The translations under genes were made by a program, and so were the position numbers. The notes below the pieces were generated by a model. The model worked only from the letters and a program-made list of their open reading frames with translations. It had not been told where the DNA came from and did no database searches. 64,000 nt of DNA from Karalla daura (Eukaryota > Chordata > Actinopteri > Chaetodontiformes > Leiognathidae), in NCBI GenBank assembly GCA_029224185.1, contig CM055188.1, positions 19,938,497 to 20,002,496 of the forward strand. Reading direction: 5' to 3'. Shown here one piece after another: positions 1 through 12,476 of this stretch (position 1 is the stretch's first letter; each line of letters starts with the position of its first letter).

Positions 1-207
1 CAATCAAAGGCTGGCACAGCGAACACGTATACAGCACGCAGGTCCTGTTTTTCACCTCTGACAAACTAGGACAACGGCAACCCTGCAGGCTTTACTGCTT
101 AATCCAGATTTTTTCCCAAGATCCAAATTTTCCTGGTGGCTAGTGACATATCATTGACCCATAAAGCACAACAGAACCTATATATGTAGGTCAGCAATGA
201 AACTTAC

Positions 208-1870
208 TTTTGATCCCCGCCGTCGTTCACTCTTATAGTCTGGAGTGCTCGGGGTGCTGTACTGTTTTTCGGCTTTGTCAGACTCAGATTCCTTATCTCG
301 ATTTTTCTTGGATCTATACTTTATTTCCAGTGTTGGGTTTATGTCTGTTCACAGAGAGAATAGCAACAATTTTGTAATGCAATGTCAAGCATGGCAAATG
401 GATATGCTGCAATTACAAGAAGATTTCCATCACCTCTGCATCTCATGCAGTACCATTCCCGGATCGCCTTTGCTGCCTTCTCTGTAATGTTGATGCAGTG
501 GCCATGGAACCACTCATTACAGTAATCACAGCCACTGTGTCAGCAGCAAAGCAAAAAAAAAAAGTATAAGAAACATTGCACCCATTCACAGTGACAACTG
601 AAACTGCAGCAGAGTTGTAAAACTTACATCATGAAGCAGTTGATGTCTGGCTTCCTGCATATACAGTACAGCGGTGTGTTCTCACCCTCCATGTTGTTCG
701 ACTCAGGACCTGGTGCTGGGTCAGCGTCAGACATTTCGCTGTCCTGGAGAGTAACACATGCCACACACCTCAAACAACAACTGAACATTTCCCCCCCTAC
801 CCAGAGGAAATTCAAGGACTGTGCTCAACACACACAGGAGACAAAATAGGAGCATCAAAATAGTAACTAGGCAGCACTGAGGGGGATACACAACACAAAA
901 TAGGACAGGATCTAAAAACAGCAAAACAGAGGTTAACAAGTGGCCAGTGTGTATGTGCGTCTGCAAGTGATGATGACTGATCACTATTTCTAAGCAGCAG
1001 CAGGATATTCTTCATACATTTTTCTGTAGCAGACACTATTATCCAAAGCACTTTGCATAGAAACAAATAATAAACAGCATCTCAAAAAAGAAAAACACCA
1101 ATATATGGGTAGAATTTCAATACTAGCTAAGAGCAGATAATTGGAGGACAATGAAGAAGAAAGGCAGTGTTAGATGGATGAAAGTTAGCAGAGGTTAGCA
1201 GTCGTATTAAAAGAAAGCAAACCAAACTGTGTATTATACTCTTAACTGATCGGACAAAACATCATCTTTGTTACTACCTTACCCTGTAACCAGTCATCTT
1301 AAGGGCGTGTAATTAGAAACCAGTGTCACCTGTGTCACTGACTTGGACCATGAAACTGCACGATTTTCAGTTTCAAATTCAAAGTACATGAGAACAGATG
1401 GCTATGATCGTCATTAGTTCACAGACTAGGGAAAAAAAGCAGATTACGATTGGAAAACATGCGAATTGATGATTTATCATGAAGTACACCAGCATCCACA
1501 GATGATGACAGCTGCTCTCTTTACATCCAAACCTGACCAGTTCTTCTCCTGCTAGCGCCCGGTTAGCATTAGCTAGGTTATGTATTTACATTTAAGATTC
1601 GCCGGAGAACATATTTACCCAATATACCCTAGCCACTGAACTCGGTCAAAGCATTCATATGCGACACAATACCATTCTGCAAAAGGGTGTTCTCAAAAGG
1701 CACACATATACATGTAAACACAGACACACACCGTGTGGTTTTCAGGTTAGCTGCATTAGCTTTAGTTCACAGTATGCTAAAGTTACGGCCTGTTAGTATG
1801 TCTAAATAAATGTAACAACTTGCCCAAAAATCAAAAAATACAAAATCACCATTTCGATACGTACCATCAT
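208..1870 (-). CDS. cxxc1: CXXC1 (CFP1), 5' part: start codon and PHD finger; gene continues off the left edge
   Basis: CXXC finger protein 1 is the CpG-island-binding subunit of the SET1 histone H3K4 methyltransferase complex in the nucleus (family knowledge). Coding exons seen, in 5'-3' order: 1865-1870, 628-743, 434-534, 208-344, all with GT/AG borders and consistent frame. The protein begins MMDSEMSDADP or, from the second Met, MDSEMSDADP. The PHD finger starts at residue ~28 with YCICRKPDINCF and continues GCDYCNEWFHGHCINI and REWYCMRCR, giving the Cys4-His-Cys3 pattern. A basic, Ser-rich linker follows (KYRSKKNRDKESES, SERRRGSK). The CXXC domain and the rest lie beyond base 1. Exon 1 contributes only one or two Met codons before a GTACGT donor. 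The product is clear; the choice between the two adjacent start codons is open. Confidence 0.9.
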
Positions 1871-1879
1871 TAACGAGTT

Positions 1880-2110
1880 TGCAGAGGCCGTGAGGGATAC
1901 AAGTAAAAAAAAAAATAGCTAACGATTAACAACTCAACAGCTCGCCCGTCAGGAGCGTCTACACGGAAACTCGTTCGGGATTTGTCGGCTTATCTCGCAG
2001 CCCTTAACGCAGGCGTCGTGACAACTCCGCTCACTGCAGTAGACCACCGTTTTTAAGCAATGGTGGGGTCATGGCGTCACGCAATAGTTCCCGGAAGTTA
2101 GCAGCAAACG
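1880..2110 (-). promoter_or_regulatory. Probable cxxc1 promoter / 5' UTR region
   Basis: This stretch lies just upstream of the cxxc1 start exon (minus strand) and is richer in CpG than its surroundings, with several CG dinucleotides between 1,935 and 2,060. No TATA box was seen, which fits a housekeeping CpG promoter. GTTAGC/GCTAGC hexamers cluster further into intron 1 (1,550-1,760). The transcription start is inferred, not seen. Confidence 0.4.
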
Positions 2111-2119
2111 TCTCTGGTA

Positions 2120-4740
2120 TACTCATACGATTAAAGATTGGGGCCATCTAATTATATGTTGACATTAAATCCGAATCAATTAAAAGTTTTGCATTAAAGT
2201 GTTCATGTTTATACAGGTAGGCTACATAAACACAACGCCTAGATTTGTGTACTTTGTCTATTTTGTGTACTAATATCATGTGTACTGCTTGAGCAAATAT
2301 AATTCACTAAACTGTTAAACTTAGTTATATGACTACCTAACAATAAATGAGGTTTTGATATAGATATATACAAATTTATTAGAAATATACAAGAATCACA
2401 TTAACGTGCCCGTGTATAACAGAATAATTCCGGGAACTATTGAAGTTTAGAGCGTCAAGCATTTTGGACTTCCGTTGACGCGACTCTCGTTAAAGCGCTC
2501 TTGTTGCGCTTATCTCTCATTGGCCAGCTTCTTCTTCGTCTCCTGCAACCTTTCTTCTTCTTTTCTACTGTCAGTGGTGACACCAGCACAAAATGGCACA
2601 ACATCTCCGCCTGGTGGTTAAAAATTGTGCCTCTTCAATGAGATAAAACACTTTAATCCCTTTGTCTGAACTCGTATTTTGACTTAACTTTGATCCAATG
2701 TGACTTACATTGAAGAAAAAAAAAATCAAGCTACAAACTTGTATAGTGTATGGTGCAGTAAAATATCTACAGTTACATAAGGAAACGTGCAAAATATAAT
2801 GATTTTGATTAGTGTAATGTATGTTAGTGCCACTGGAGGGCAGCGAACAACAGGATAAGATGTCACAACCTGTCTTTAAATCAACAAGCAACCCAGCTTC
2901 AGTCAGGCACTTTTAGTTAAAAACAGTTCTCTACTACCAATATTTAGAAGAATAGGTCTACATTGTTCATATTTATTCATGACAATTGCAAGCTACCTTG
3001 CCATAGAAATCTATATGTTTTATTACTAATTGTTCCCAGCAAATAACCACATCCAGACATGGGAGACATGGGAATTATTTATTTGTTAAAATCTTCCAAA
3101 AGCCAACTTGTAGGGACAAGACACAAATGCTACTAGTTCTTGGTTGACAATCAATATTAGCACTCAAGTTAATGTCAGGCTAAAACATTGTTAATATTGC
3201 ATATGAGTGGTAAAAGCTGACCAAAGGTATAGCCCAGACTGATGCAATAAGCAGCAGTGTAGATAAGTTGTGAATGAACAGGGAAAAAAAACACTACAAC
3301 TCTTTACCAAACCACCAGGATGCACCAGATGTTAGGACTGTTTTAACTAGTTCTGTTGGTTGGTCAGCAAAACTTAGAAATCTATATCAAATAATTACTT
3401 AGGGATTGTAGTACAGAAAAAAATACAGTGCATCCATGTTGAAATAATAATAATAAAAAAACATTTATAGTTATGGAGGCTTTGGAAACATGCATTCATC
3501 AACTGCAAATAAAGGTATGTTGAGATTCTGACAAATTGAAATGCTTTCCTAAAGTTTGTGGCTATTTTACAGGGTCATAATAACATTAAAGGGTTGACAC
3601 AACAGTTACCTTATTATTAGAGGTGAGGCAAGTGGTTGGTTTAAAAGGAGGTCAAAGCCCTCTGAAGTCATACAACAATTAGCAATGATGCAATATATTT
3701 CTGATCAAAAAACAAAACAAATAAACACAACCTTGATAAACTGTGAAACCCAGTAAAATCACCCAGTGACCATCAACATTAACAAACACAATCACGGAAA
3801 ACACAGATATTAGTCAGAAGAAACTACTTATCTATTATTCAGGTATCAAAAATATGTAAATAACTACAGTACTATTGCAAAAGGAAAACAATGTTCTGCA
3901 TTTTTCGTACTCCTGCATTACCACTGACTGTGAATATATTCAAAAAAATAAAATGCTGATTTGCAGTTTGTGGCTACTCCAGAATAAGTCCTGCTTTGGC
4001 TAACTAGCTGCAGCAGCAAGTGATTTTCCACTGCTTTTAAGGTTTATTATAAATACATGCAACCTGGGAAACAGCTGTCCACTGTGAGTGATAATAAAAA
4101 CAGACAAAAGCTCTCATAAAATGCATAGACTGCCATAAAATAAGGTGCAACAAAATTGCTGAAAATAAAATATTCTTATTTACAATGTGCAGCAAGTATT
4201 TCACAATGTGCCAATTTACTATACAAGATCCCTTCTGTAGCTGCTGGTGAAACAACACAACATGGATGAGCATGCCACTATTAACAAACCCTGATTCCAG
4301 TCAATTGAAAAAAAAATATATCACTGCATGTTGGCATCTCTCTATCAGTTTGTTATGCCAATATTATTGTGAAAAACAAATCTCACAGCTTTGTCCCTAT
4401 TATGAGCACATCATAAATTCAAGCAAATATTAAAATCCCTCTAAAATCTCTGGAGAAAATATTAAAAATTTCTTTAAAATGCATTATTTGTTGACGCTAA
4501 ATTCATGCCTTTATTACATATATATATATTCCATTTCACAAGATTGCATTTATAATCTCTGACCAGCTCCCAACAGGAACGATAATAATTAGGTCTGTAT
4601 GGCAAAAGAATACAAGATATAACTTAAATGTTTGATCTTAATGTTAGCTCGATTCTACAGTCACGTCTCACGTTCTTAAAGGAGAGACTGCACTTCCTGA
4701 CATTCTTGTCCCTACAAACAGTCTTTTAACCACCGCACAG
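2120..4740. other. Intergenic spacer and probable tfe3 3' UTR
   Basis: No gene is recognised here. The stretch between the tfe3 stop codon (4,747) and roughly 2,900 is AT-rich and is likely the tfe3 3' UTR on the minus strand; several reverse-complement AATAAA-like signals are present, but I cannot choose the used site. A small CG-richer island near 2,460-2,560 carries an ATTGG (CCAAT) box and no supported transcript. Confidence 0.4.
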
Positions 4741-4746
4741 AACTCA

Positions 4747-5533
4747 TCACAAATCCTCGTCCATTTCAAGGCTGCTCCTGCGACTGCTGGTTTTAGAGGC
4801 ACCTGGTGACAAAGGAGAAAACAGCGGCTCAGCCACCCTGTCAGGAGACAGGGCACACCCGTCGTCCATGAGAATGTCTCCCAGTCCCACGTCGGGGTAG
4901 AGCGCTGAGGCGGAGGTGTCGTCGAGCTCGGCAAAGCTCAGGCTTCCCAGGTCCACGGGGCTGCTGATGGTGACTCCCGCAGGGGAGTCCGAGGAGGACG
5001 GGGTTAGGAACGAGGCCGGTAGAGACTGTCCGATGGCTGCCGTGCCCATCACGAGGATGTTTTGGGAGGAGGCTCCTCCTATGCCAGGAGGCAGAGGCTG
5101 GCCGCTCTGAGGGACCTGCTGCTGCTGCTGCAGCAGGGAGGGGTCAGCTCCGAGGCCGGAGAGGCTGCTGGCGGAGGAGATACCATGGGCCCGGGCCTGC
5201 ATCTCCAGCTCCTGGACAGAACAGAAACATGTTTATTATATGTAAATATAATATATGATAACATTCTATTCTATACTATTCTATGTTTAGCTTCACAAGC
5301 CATCATCACAAATGACTGATGATGAAATGACTAAAATGAATAAATATTTGGCATATATTTGACTGACTATATATTCCTAAGCATTCTTGTATGTATGTGT
5401 GTTGTATTTGTCATTATATTATAGATCACAATATTTAAACATTTTTTGATTCTCAATTTAAGAACATCTATTTCCATCAGATATGCAAGTACTGTTACTT
5501 ATCTATAATTTACAATGAAATTATTCATATATA

Positions 5534-5568
<35 letters not shown>

Positions 5569-7681
5569 TATATATATATATTATATTTATATAAATTTAT
5601 ATAATTATAAATTATTTATCTTATTTAAAAGCACAGTCTATATGTGATACTGCATAGCTAGTTTAATTTAATGAGACACATCACATTCAGGTTCAGAACA
5701 TGAATTGATTGGCAAAGATGCATACTAAGATCTTTATTCCATCTTGTATTTTTTTAGGATCAGAAAATGTAAAACATGCAGATATGCCTTTAATCATTTG
5801 CAAATACAAGTAATAACTTTTCAAAACAAGTCTTTACATCTAGACATTTCCTTATATACTGACCTGAATGCGCATCATTAGGCTGTGGTTTGCCTGCTCC
5901 AGTTTCTTCTGACGCATTTCTATGTCCTTGGCTCTGTGCTGCTCCTTCTGTAGTTTTCTGATGTAGTCAACGGAGGCTTTCAGGATGGTTCCTTTATTCC
6001 AGCGCATCTCACTGACATCATTGTGATATCAGTTAATGTTAATTGTAACAACAGTGCAGAAGGGGACAGGAGAGGACACAAAAATGTAAAAAGTTAAATC
6101 ATGTGATCTCACATGCATTGAATTTTAAAACAAATAAAAACAAGCGTCCAGCAGAATTAGACTTACGGGTCATTTGACTTGGGTATCAGAGTGCCTAGTT
6201 CCTTTATACGGTCATTTATATTAAATCTCCGCCTCCTCTCGACTGTAAACAGACAAAGTGATATTGGCAGAGAGAGAAGAAAAACACTCCAGTTCACACC
6301 TAAATGAACATGATTGGATTACAAATGGGATGAGTAGAAATAAGAGGACAGAGCCCACATACGTTGATGTGACTTTCTGCACAGCATTGTATTTAAATCT
6401 AAATAATCTCTGAATCTAAATACACTCTTGGTTCACATTTCACATGGTGCAAAAGCTGAAAATGTGTGAACTCTACTTACTGAGGTTATGGTTGTCCTTC
6501 TTTTGCCTTTCTTTCATTAGTGCTTTGGCATCTGAATCTGAAAAACAAATTCACGTTATTTTATAAGCCCATATGTTAATCAAACTTAAAAAGTTCTGCT
6601 GAAAATTAAAAGTTTCTGCACCTGTAATTTCCCTTTTAACTTTTGGAAGATCAGCAGGGCAGGAGTTGCTGACAGTGAGAGTAGGTGCTGCCATTCCAGG
6701 GCTATGGTAAACATCCAACAGATTTCCAGGGAGCTGTAAGTAGAAAACATAATGGAAAACATCAGTGTTATGTCCATGATAACTGATCACAGTTAAAGGA
6801 CCAAAAGGAAAGCACCTGCAAAGGACATCTTCCCCATTCCTGCGTAAACATTAAGAGTAACCAGTTTCTCAAGTTCAAACCAGAATTAAGTTGGCTTTTG
6901 TGGCATCACATAAATGTTGCTTTGTGCTGCACAGCGGGAGTGTGCCACAAAGAAAAGCCATTTTCACTTTCACCACTGTCTATTAACAATAGGATAGTCT
7001 TTATTGTCATTGTACAGGAGGGTACACCAAACTGAGCAAATTAACAAACGCTGTAAAGAGAACAAACTCATAATTCCCATTACATCATAGATAGGCAAAG
7101 ATAATGCAAAGATAAACAACAGCTGATACCATTTGAAAAATCACAAATCATTTACCTGCTTCTTTTTCGTTTCTTCCAACAGCAGCACCATAATCCTCAT
7201 TGTTTAGCTAAACTCTCTCTATCTGGCAAGGTGGTTGTCAACCTGACAGCAACAATGTTCTTTTTTTATGAGCACTACCTACTTCGTCTCACTTCAACCA
7301 CTCTTGTAGGCTGTGACTGCTTAGCCCCGCCCTGGCAGCACTTTTGTGACGAATAGTAGCTGAGTGCCAAAAGTGTATATTTACTCCTACGACTTCAGAA
7401 TTCCACACATAAAGGAGACTGCTCATTCACAGAAAAAGCACTTTGGGTGCCAAACTTTGGTAGGCCTGAGAGCTACTGTGTTATTTTGCCACTGTGTTTC
7501 TTAGAAAGTATTTCTAGAGGACACTCCACAGAGGGACATGGTTACATAACATCAAACAGCAGTTTTCATACCGTGCTCGGCAGCTGGAGACTTGAGTCAA
7601 TCAATGTAATGAAGTCATCATTTAAACTGGATTCAAGACTAATGATGTCATCAAACACATCATCAATCTAGATAAGCAGGA

Positions 7682-7738
<57 letters not shown>

Positions 7739-8769
7739 TTTTAGAGCTCAGAGCTGAATGCTCACAAAGTATCAACATTTCTATATACAGTGTGTTTTGT
7801 AGATGAAAAAGGTCAGTTGCACCTGTGTTCAAATCAGTGTAAAAGTTTCAGTGAGACTTGATCTCAAAGAGAGGGGAGCGTGCAGGCACATTTAAACTGC
7901 ATGTGCAGTATTTAACATCTTATTGCGACAACAGGCCCGCTGGGCTCAGATGACCGAAAGGTATGCACCATCACAGTGGGACCATCAGGCTCATCATCAC
8001 AGAGCAAACAAAAAGTAATTAAGCTAGAAGTGAGCCATGGGTTAGACATTCAACTCAACCACAGGTATTAGAACAGGAATTTCCCATACCTCTTCCTTGT
8101 TGGATCCAATGTTAAGAAGGGCCATGGGGCTGTTGGGGGCACTGCTGGCAGTTGGGGCAACCTCGGGGGCAGAGCTGGACTGTGGCACAGGGGAGACACC
8201 CATGGTTTGAGTGACCGCCATGTTGCCCAAGGTGGTGGAGAGGTACTGCTTCACCTGCTGCCTTTGCGCCTGCTGGATGTGGTACTTGGTGGGGTTCTCC
8301 AAATGGGTCTGCACCTGATTGTTTTGGAGAATTTGAAAAGTTGTTAAAAGCATAACGTTGGGTTCAATTAATAAAAAGCACCACAGGTGAATACAAAACA
8401 GGACGCTCTTACTTTCAACACCTCCACGGGCACCTGTGCTGGGGGCGGGCGGGCAGCATTTGGAGGCAGTGTGACGGAGATGGCTGGAGTGGAGTCAGAG
8501 GCCCGGAGCTGAGAGGCTGAGGCCTGCTGCTGGGCCTCACGTCTCTCCTGCTCCTGGGCTTGTTCCCGCATCAGCTGCTGCCGCAGCAACACACGTGACG
8601 ACATGGCTGGGGATCGATATCCAGACCTTGGGATGGAACTAGCAAAAACAGAGAAAAAGATTTGATTTAAGTATAAGTTGCAATTAAAGCCTTCTAGCCA
8701 CCCACATTTGTTTTCTACTGATACTGTCTTGGTTGCTTACCTTTTAGTAAATCTGGTTCTCTGCGACAT
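4747..8769 (-). CDS. tfe3: TFE3, MiT/TFE-family bHLH-leucine zipper transcription factor
   Basis: TFE3 binds E-box and CLEAR motifs and drives lysosomal, autophagy and metabolic genes; Rag GTPase/mTORC1 signalling retains it in the cytoplasm (family knowledge). Coding exons 5'-3': 8741-8769, 8413-8638, 8090-8314, 7572-7667, 6622-6733, 6481-6537, 6167-6242, 5864-6011, 4747-5211; 477 aa, frame consistent at every junction. Landmarks: SSRVLLRQQLMREQAQEQERR (residues ~23-43), VQTHLENPTKYHIQQAQRQQ from ~86, acidic IDDVFDDIISLESSLNDD from ~161, a VKRE sumoylation-type motif near ~225, bHLH ~242-295 with IERRRRFNINDRIKELG, leucine zipper ~298-330, and Ser-rich tail SSRRSSLEMDEDL. The MALLNIGSNKEE segment and the tail favour TFE3 over MITF or TFEB. 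The N-terminus is short: exons for the long-isoform leader were not found. An in-frame upstream ATG at 8790 would add MICCGGN. Confidence 0.93.
5525..5605. repeat. (TA)n/(CA)n compound microsatellite in a tfe3 intron
   Basis: Alternating TA runs flank a short CA run, followed by AT-rich sequence. It lies in the last intron of tfe3, and nothing else is seen in that part of the intron. Confidence 0.9.
6970..7050. repeat. Possible short interspersed repeat in a tfe3 intron
   Basis: The segment around CTTTATTGTCATTGTACA resembles the tail of a dispersed repeat common in teleost genomes. The identification rests on memory of that motif only, and the boundaries are approximate. Confidence 0.35.
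7679..7734. repeat. (GA)n microsatellite
   Basis: An almost pure GA run of about 50 bases lies in a tfe3 intron, immediately upstream (in transcript order) of the acidic-domain exon at 7572-7667. It sits within ~20 bases of that exon's 3' splice acceptor, so length changes could in principle affect splicing. Confidence 0.95.
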
Positions 8770-8799
8770 ATTTCCACCACAGCAAATCATCCCCAGTTT

Positions 8800-11700
8800 G
8801 AAGCATAAACAACTACGTTGAGCTTTCCTATTTTCCCTGTGTGTTTTGTGAGTTTTCTCCATGTATACTGGCCTCCTTCCGCAATCCAACAACATGCTTA
8901 AGATCTACTGAAAACTATTAATTGTGTGTGTATGTCCTTTGTTGGACTGGAGACTTCAGGATGGATGATTAAGTTACGGCTACTGTGACATCTGGAAACA
9001 CTTAAAGAAGCAGGATTAAAAACAACCCTGTGGTGATAGGGGCCTAAGCTTGTGATAAAGGCTGACAAAGACTGATATAAGTTTGAAAGTGCAGCTGCAG
9101 GACCAAATAGGCACAAATCAATTTCATTACTCTGCTTCGATCTTTGAGCTCTGTCACAAGCAGGTAGGCATTTATTACCTCCACATGTTTTTAATGTTGT
9201 CAAATTATGAGATTCAGAAACCCTACAATAGCATGATGTTCCCAGTTCTTCAGGATCCTGCCCTGTTAACATTCCAATGTTGTGTCAAGAGAAATATTGT
9301 AGAGACATGGACGCTTTTGGCTGCCAATGTCTTCAGCTGCTTCTCTGTGCATCACCACAGTCCAGAGAGAAAGCTTTTATGATCTTATTGTAATTTGCTT
9401 GCAGTATGGTCATGACTTCAATTTCACATTCCTTACTTTAATCTTGAAACTTCACTTGAACGTATCACTAAGTTCTATCTATTTGCTATCAGTAGGTGCA
9501 TTATTATGTCCCTGTATTAATGTTGACTTGTATCTCTCTCTCTTTATATGTATACATAAACACACACACAGTTATTTATCTCATGGCATCATCCTCCTGT
9601 CCATCCATCCACCCATCATCTGACAGCGTTGCAAGAGTCACCAGCACACCTATGGTCCATCACATCTGCCTATCACAGAACTGACACTTACAGCTTGGGG
9701 CATTTTAGCGTTTCCAACCAACTTAAACTTTTTACCCAGTAGCTGGGATTTCCCTGCTACAAACTTTAATGTGTAACATAGAACTTCCTGTTTTCAGTAA
9801 CTCTCTTCTTAGCCTTCCCTCTTTTTAAGTCTGTATTCATGTGTTGTAACTGAGAGAAAGGGTGAAAGTCTGTGTGCGTGTGTGGTTGGAGGGAAGGATG
9901 TTTTTTTGGTGCTGTACGGTCTGGAACCAATATACGTATGTAGCTATGTAGCTGTATCTGTATGGAAAACAGAATAAAACTTAATTGGTCTCACAATGGG
10001 GAAACTTTAGAAATGGATTTGCATGTCTGGATTGGTATTCCCCTCGTGCTCAAGCTTCCTCTCACTAAAAAAACATACAGAATCAGGTCATTTGAAAAAT
10101 TTACCATCCTTCATGGATATTTTGTTGCATTGTGAGTTTGTTTTTTTACCCCCAATTTATTTTTCTGAAACCCAGAAACCTGCATGTCCCAAAGGAAACC
10201 TCCCCAAAGGATTAATAAAGCTTCAATCTATACAATTTGATCACTGTGGTTATTATCTTTGCATCCTGCAATGTACTGGTGACCTGTCCCGGGTGGATTC
10301 ACTGTCTTCAGTTTAAGTATGTTGGAGATAGGCTCTATTTACCATTTGTTATCAACACTCATTAACTGATTATCGATACTTACATTTCATTTGGCCTAGT
10401 TAGAAATGTCAAGAATGTCAGGAAAATGTGTGTATTTGTGAATAAATTATCTTATTCACCTTCGGGTCGATAATGAACAATAACCGGCTGGTTGTCTATT
10501 TTACATATATTCTTTGAGGGAAAAAAAGTATGAATTAATGGGACGCTTAGGAGGACTGTGCGGGGAGGGGGGGGGGGGGTTAGGGGACAGGCGTGTCCTG
10601 GTGACATGACCAGGCGCTTAAATGCCTCTGATAGTTCCATTTAATACATAGTCGTACTTTTGACTTTTAATACATAACAGTTTGTGGATTAAAGGTCTGG
10701 TCTTCCTCGGTAAATCCCTCACGCACCCTGAAGCCACCGCTTCAGGCCCGCATCAACACGCTGAGTGTACGTTTCACAGCTAAAGCTAACTAGCATTTTC
10801 ATAACAGACGCTGAAATTTCTCTGTCAACACGACACAACTGTACGAGAGGGGGTGGACATGCTATTTTTATTGAAGGCGGTGTGGTGTCAACAGTGCCCA
10901 GAGAGACAACCCGAGGAAAACACGAAGTGCGGCAGAGTAAAAATAGGAAGTTGGAGCTTAGCTTAGCTTTCCGTTACTAGCAACTCCACAGTTCCCCCAA
11001 AAACGGCTGACGTTAACCGATGTAACCATACACTGTTGAATAAGAAAGGGAAAAAACACACCGTGGCAGTGGATTAGCTTGACGTGATCACAGCCACAGA
11101 TTTCCAGAGTCCTCCGCTTTCTCTGCCATTTCCAAAGTCGCTGGATAGAAGTTCCCGGACAGTCCTCAGCCTCCCTGCTTAACACTGTTGTTTAGACAGG
11201 CTGACGCTGTGACGTCACCTTACGTCTGACGTGTAATGTTCCTGTGCGTATGATCATTCATTCATTTACCACATTTGAATACTTCATAAAATTACCAGTA
11301 ACTCTCTTTTGGTTTCAAATACAAACACAATATTCTCTGTTTTAGATCTGTTTATCAAGGGTGCCCAAGTTCTTTCCTTCTCTCCCTCATTGTGGTCATA
11401 CAACTTCCACTGCATGTTTTGTATCATGAACATATTCTGGGCCTGCAGATTTTGAGAGGGAAGCTTGAGTAACAAAACTAGTGAATAATACGGGGCTTTT
11501 CTTCAAACGACAAATATTAAATCCAGAAAGCTATTGACATGGTAAATTAATTCCCTCTCCCTAGCCACTGTGTAACACAAATTAAACATGTTTAATGCCC
11601 CCAATTAAAAGTAATCTTAAATGCCTAGCTATTCATATTCAAAAAGTATTAAGGAATGACAAGAATATGATCTGAAATCCAAAATGCATAAAACAAAAAA

Positions 11701-12470
11701 TATTTTAAACATTTGGCTCCAAAGACATTTATAGTGCAGGTTCTCAGTGAAACAGATGGTATCTCCAGATTTGTTTATTCTGACCTCTTTCAATTTAACT
11801 TTCAACGAATATAAGATGTTATGAATGCAATCCTCAATGAAATACTTAGGATATTTGGATACTAAATACTTAAATGACAGTATGATAATAAAATACTGAA
11901 AGTGTATGTTCATGATTTTTGTAAATGAAATCACAGAAATGATTTTTGGTTAGCTGTAGCTGACCTTTAACTGAATAATGTCTCTTCATTTACCCTGTGT
12001 ACATTAGTTATTAAACCGATTTATTTTCTATGCCTTAAATTTGTTGTTAATGATAAATGTGTGATTTGTTCCGTTTTGTTCTTTAAAAACAGCAAGCACA
12101 GCATGTGAAAATGCTGGCAAAACATTTTCTACACAATTTCAATTCCCTATATTATTCCTTAAATGGCATTTCAATGCAAGTTGTTGGTGCAAGTGCACCA
12201 AGAGCAAGCCAGGACTTTGGTATTTAGATATAGATGTAAATGGAATGAATAAAATAAACTTAAGTCTTTATTTTCTCTCCCTGCAAATACAGTCCTTTCA
12301 CAATTATACAATACACATTTTCCAGCCATGCATGATCTGACCTGCTTAAGACCCAGTGGTGTTGTCTAGATGACATTTACTACTATTGCATATAAGTGGA
12401 TACTGCAGCTTTATTCAGAAAAAAGAAAAAAAAACACAAATATCTAACATATTAGTTTCTTTTATTTATA
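8800..12470. other. tfe3 upstream region and gnl3l downstream spacer
   Basis: No protein gene is supported. A G homopolymer lies at about 10,563-10,580. A CG-richer patch at 10,700-11,230 looks like a promoter with a non-coding first exon of tfe3: on the minus strand a sequence near 11,060-11,190 ends at a GTGTGTTT donor. The rest (11,240-12,470) is AT-rich, contains small spurious frames, and probably includes the gnl3l 3' UTR. Confidence 0.4.
11210..11217. promoter_or_regulatory. Full palindromic CRE (TGACGTCA) in the presumed tfe3 promoter
   Basis: A perfect TGACGTCA lies in a CG-rich patch, with two further ACGTC/TGACG half-sites within 25 bases to the right. The CREB/ATF family binds this element. 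Assignment to tfe3 is by position upstream of its coding exons on the minus strand. Confidence 0.5.
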
Positions 12471-12476
12471 CCTATT

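Noticed and set aside
1..60. Possible next cxxc1 exon (CXXC zinc finger) at the left edge
   Set aside because: The minus-strand frame has several Cys (TCVLYTCSLC) but the spacing does not match the CxxCxxC pattern of CXXC1, and the edge cuts it. Not supported.
4747..8769. Assignment to MITF or TFEB
   Set aside because: The bHLH-Zip is shared by all members, but the SSRVLLRQQLMR leader followed by PAQVPVEVLK, the MALLNIGS block and local synteny fit TFE3.
9083..9684. Overlapping plus-strand frames of 60-100 residues
   Set aside because: No family resemblance and no splice support, in AT-rich non-coding sequence upstream of tfe3.
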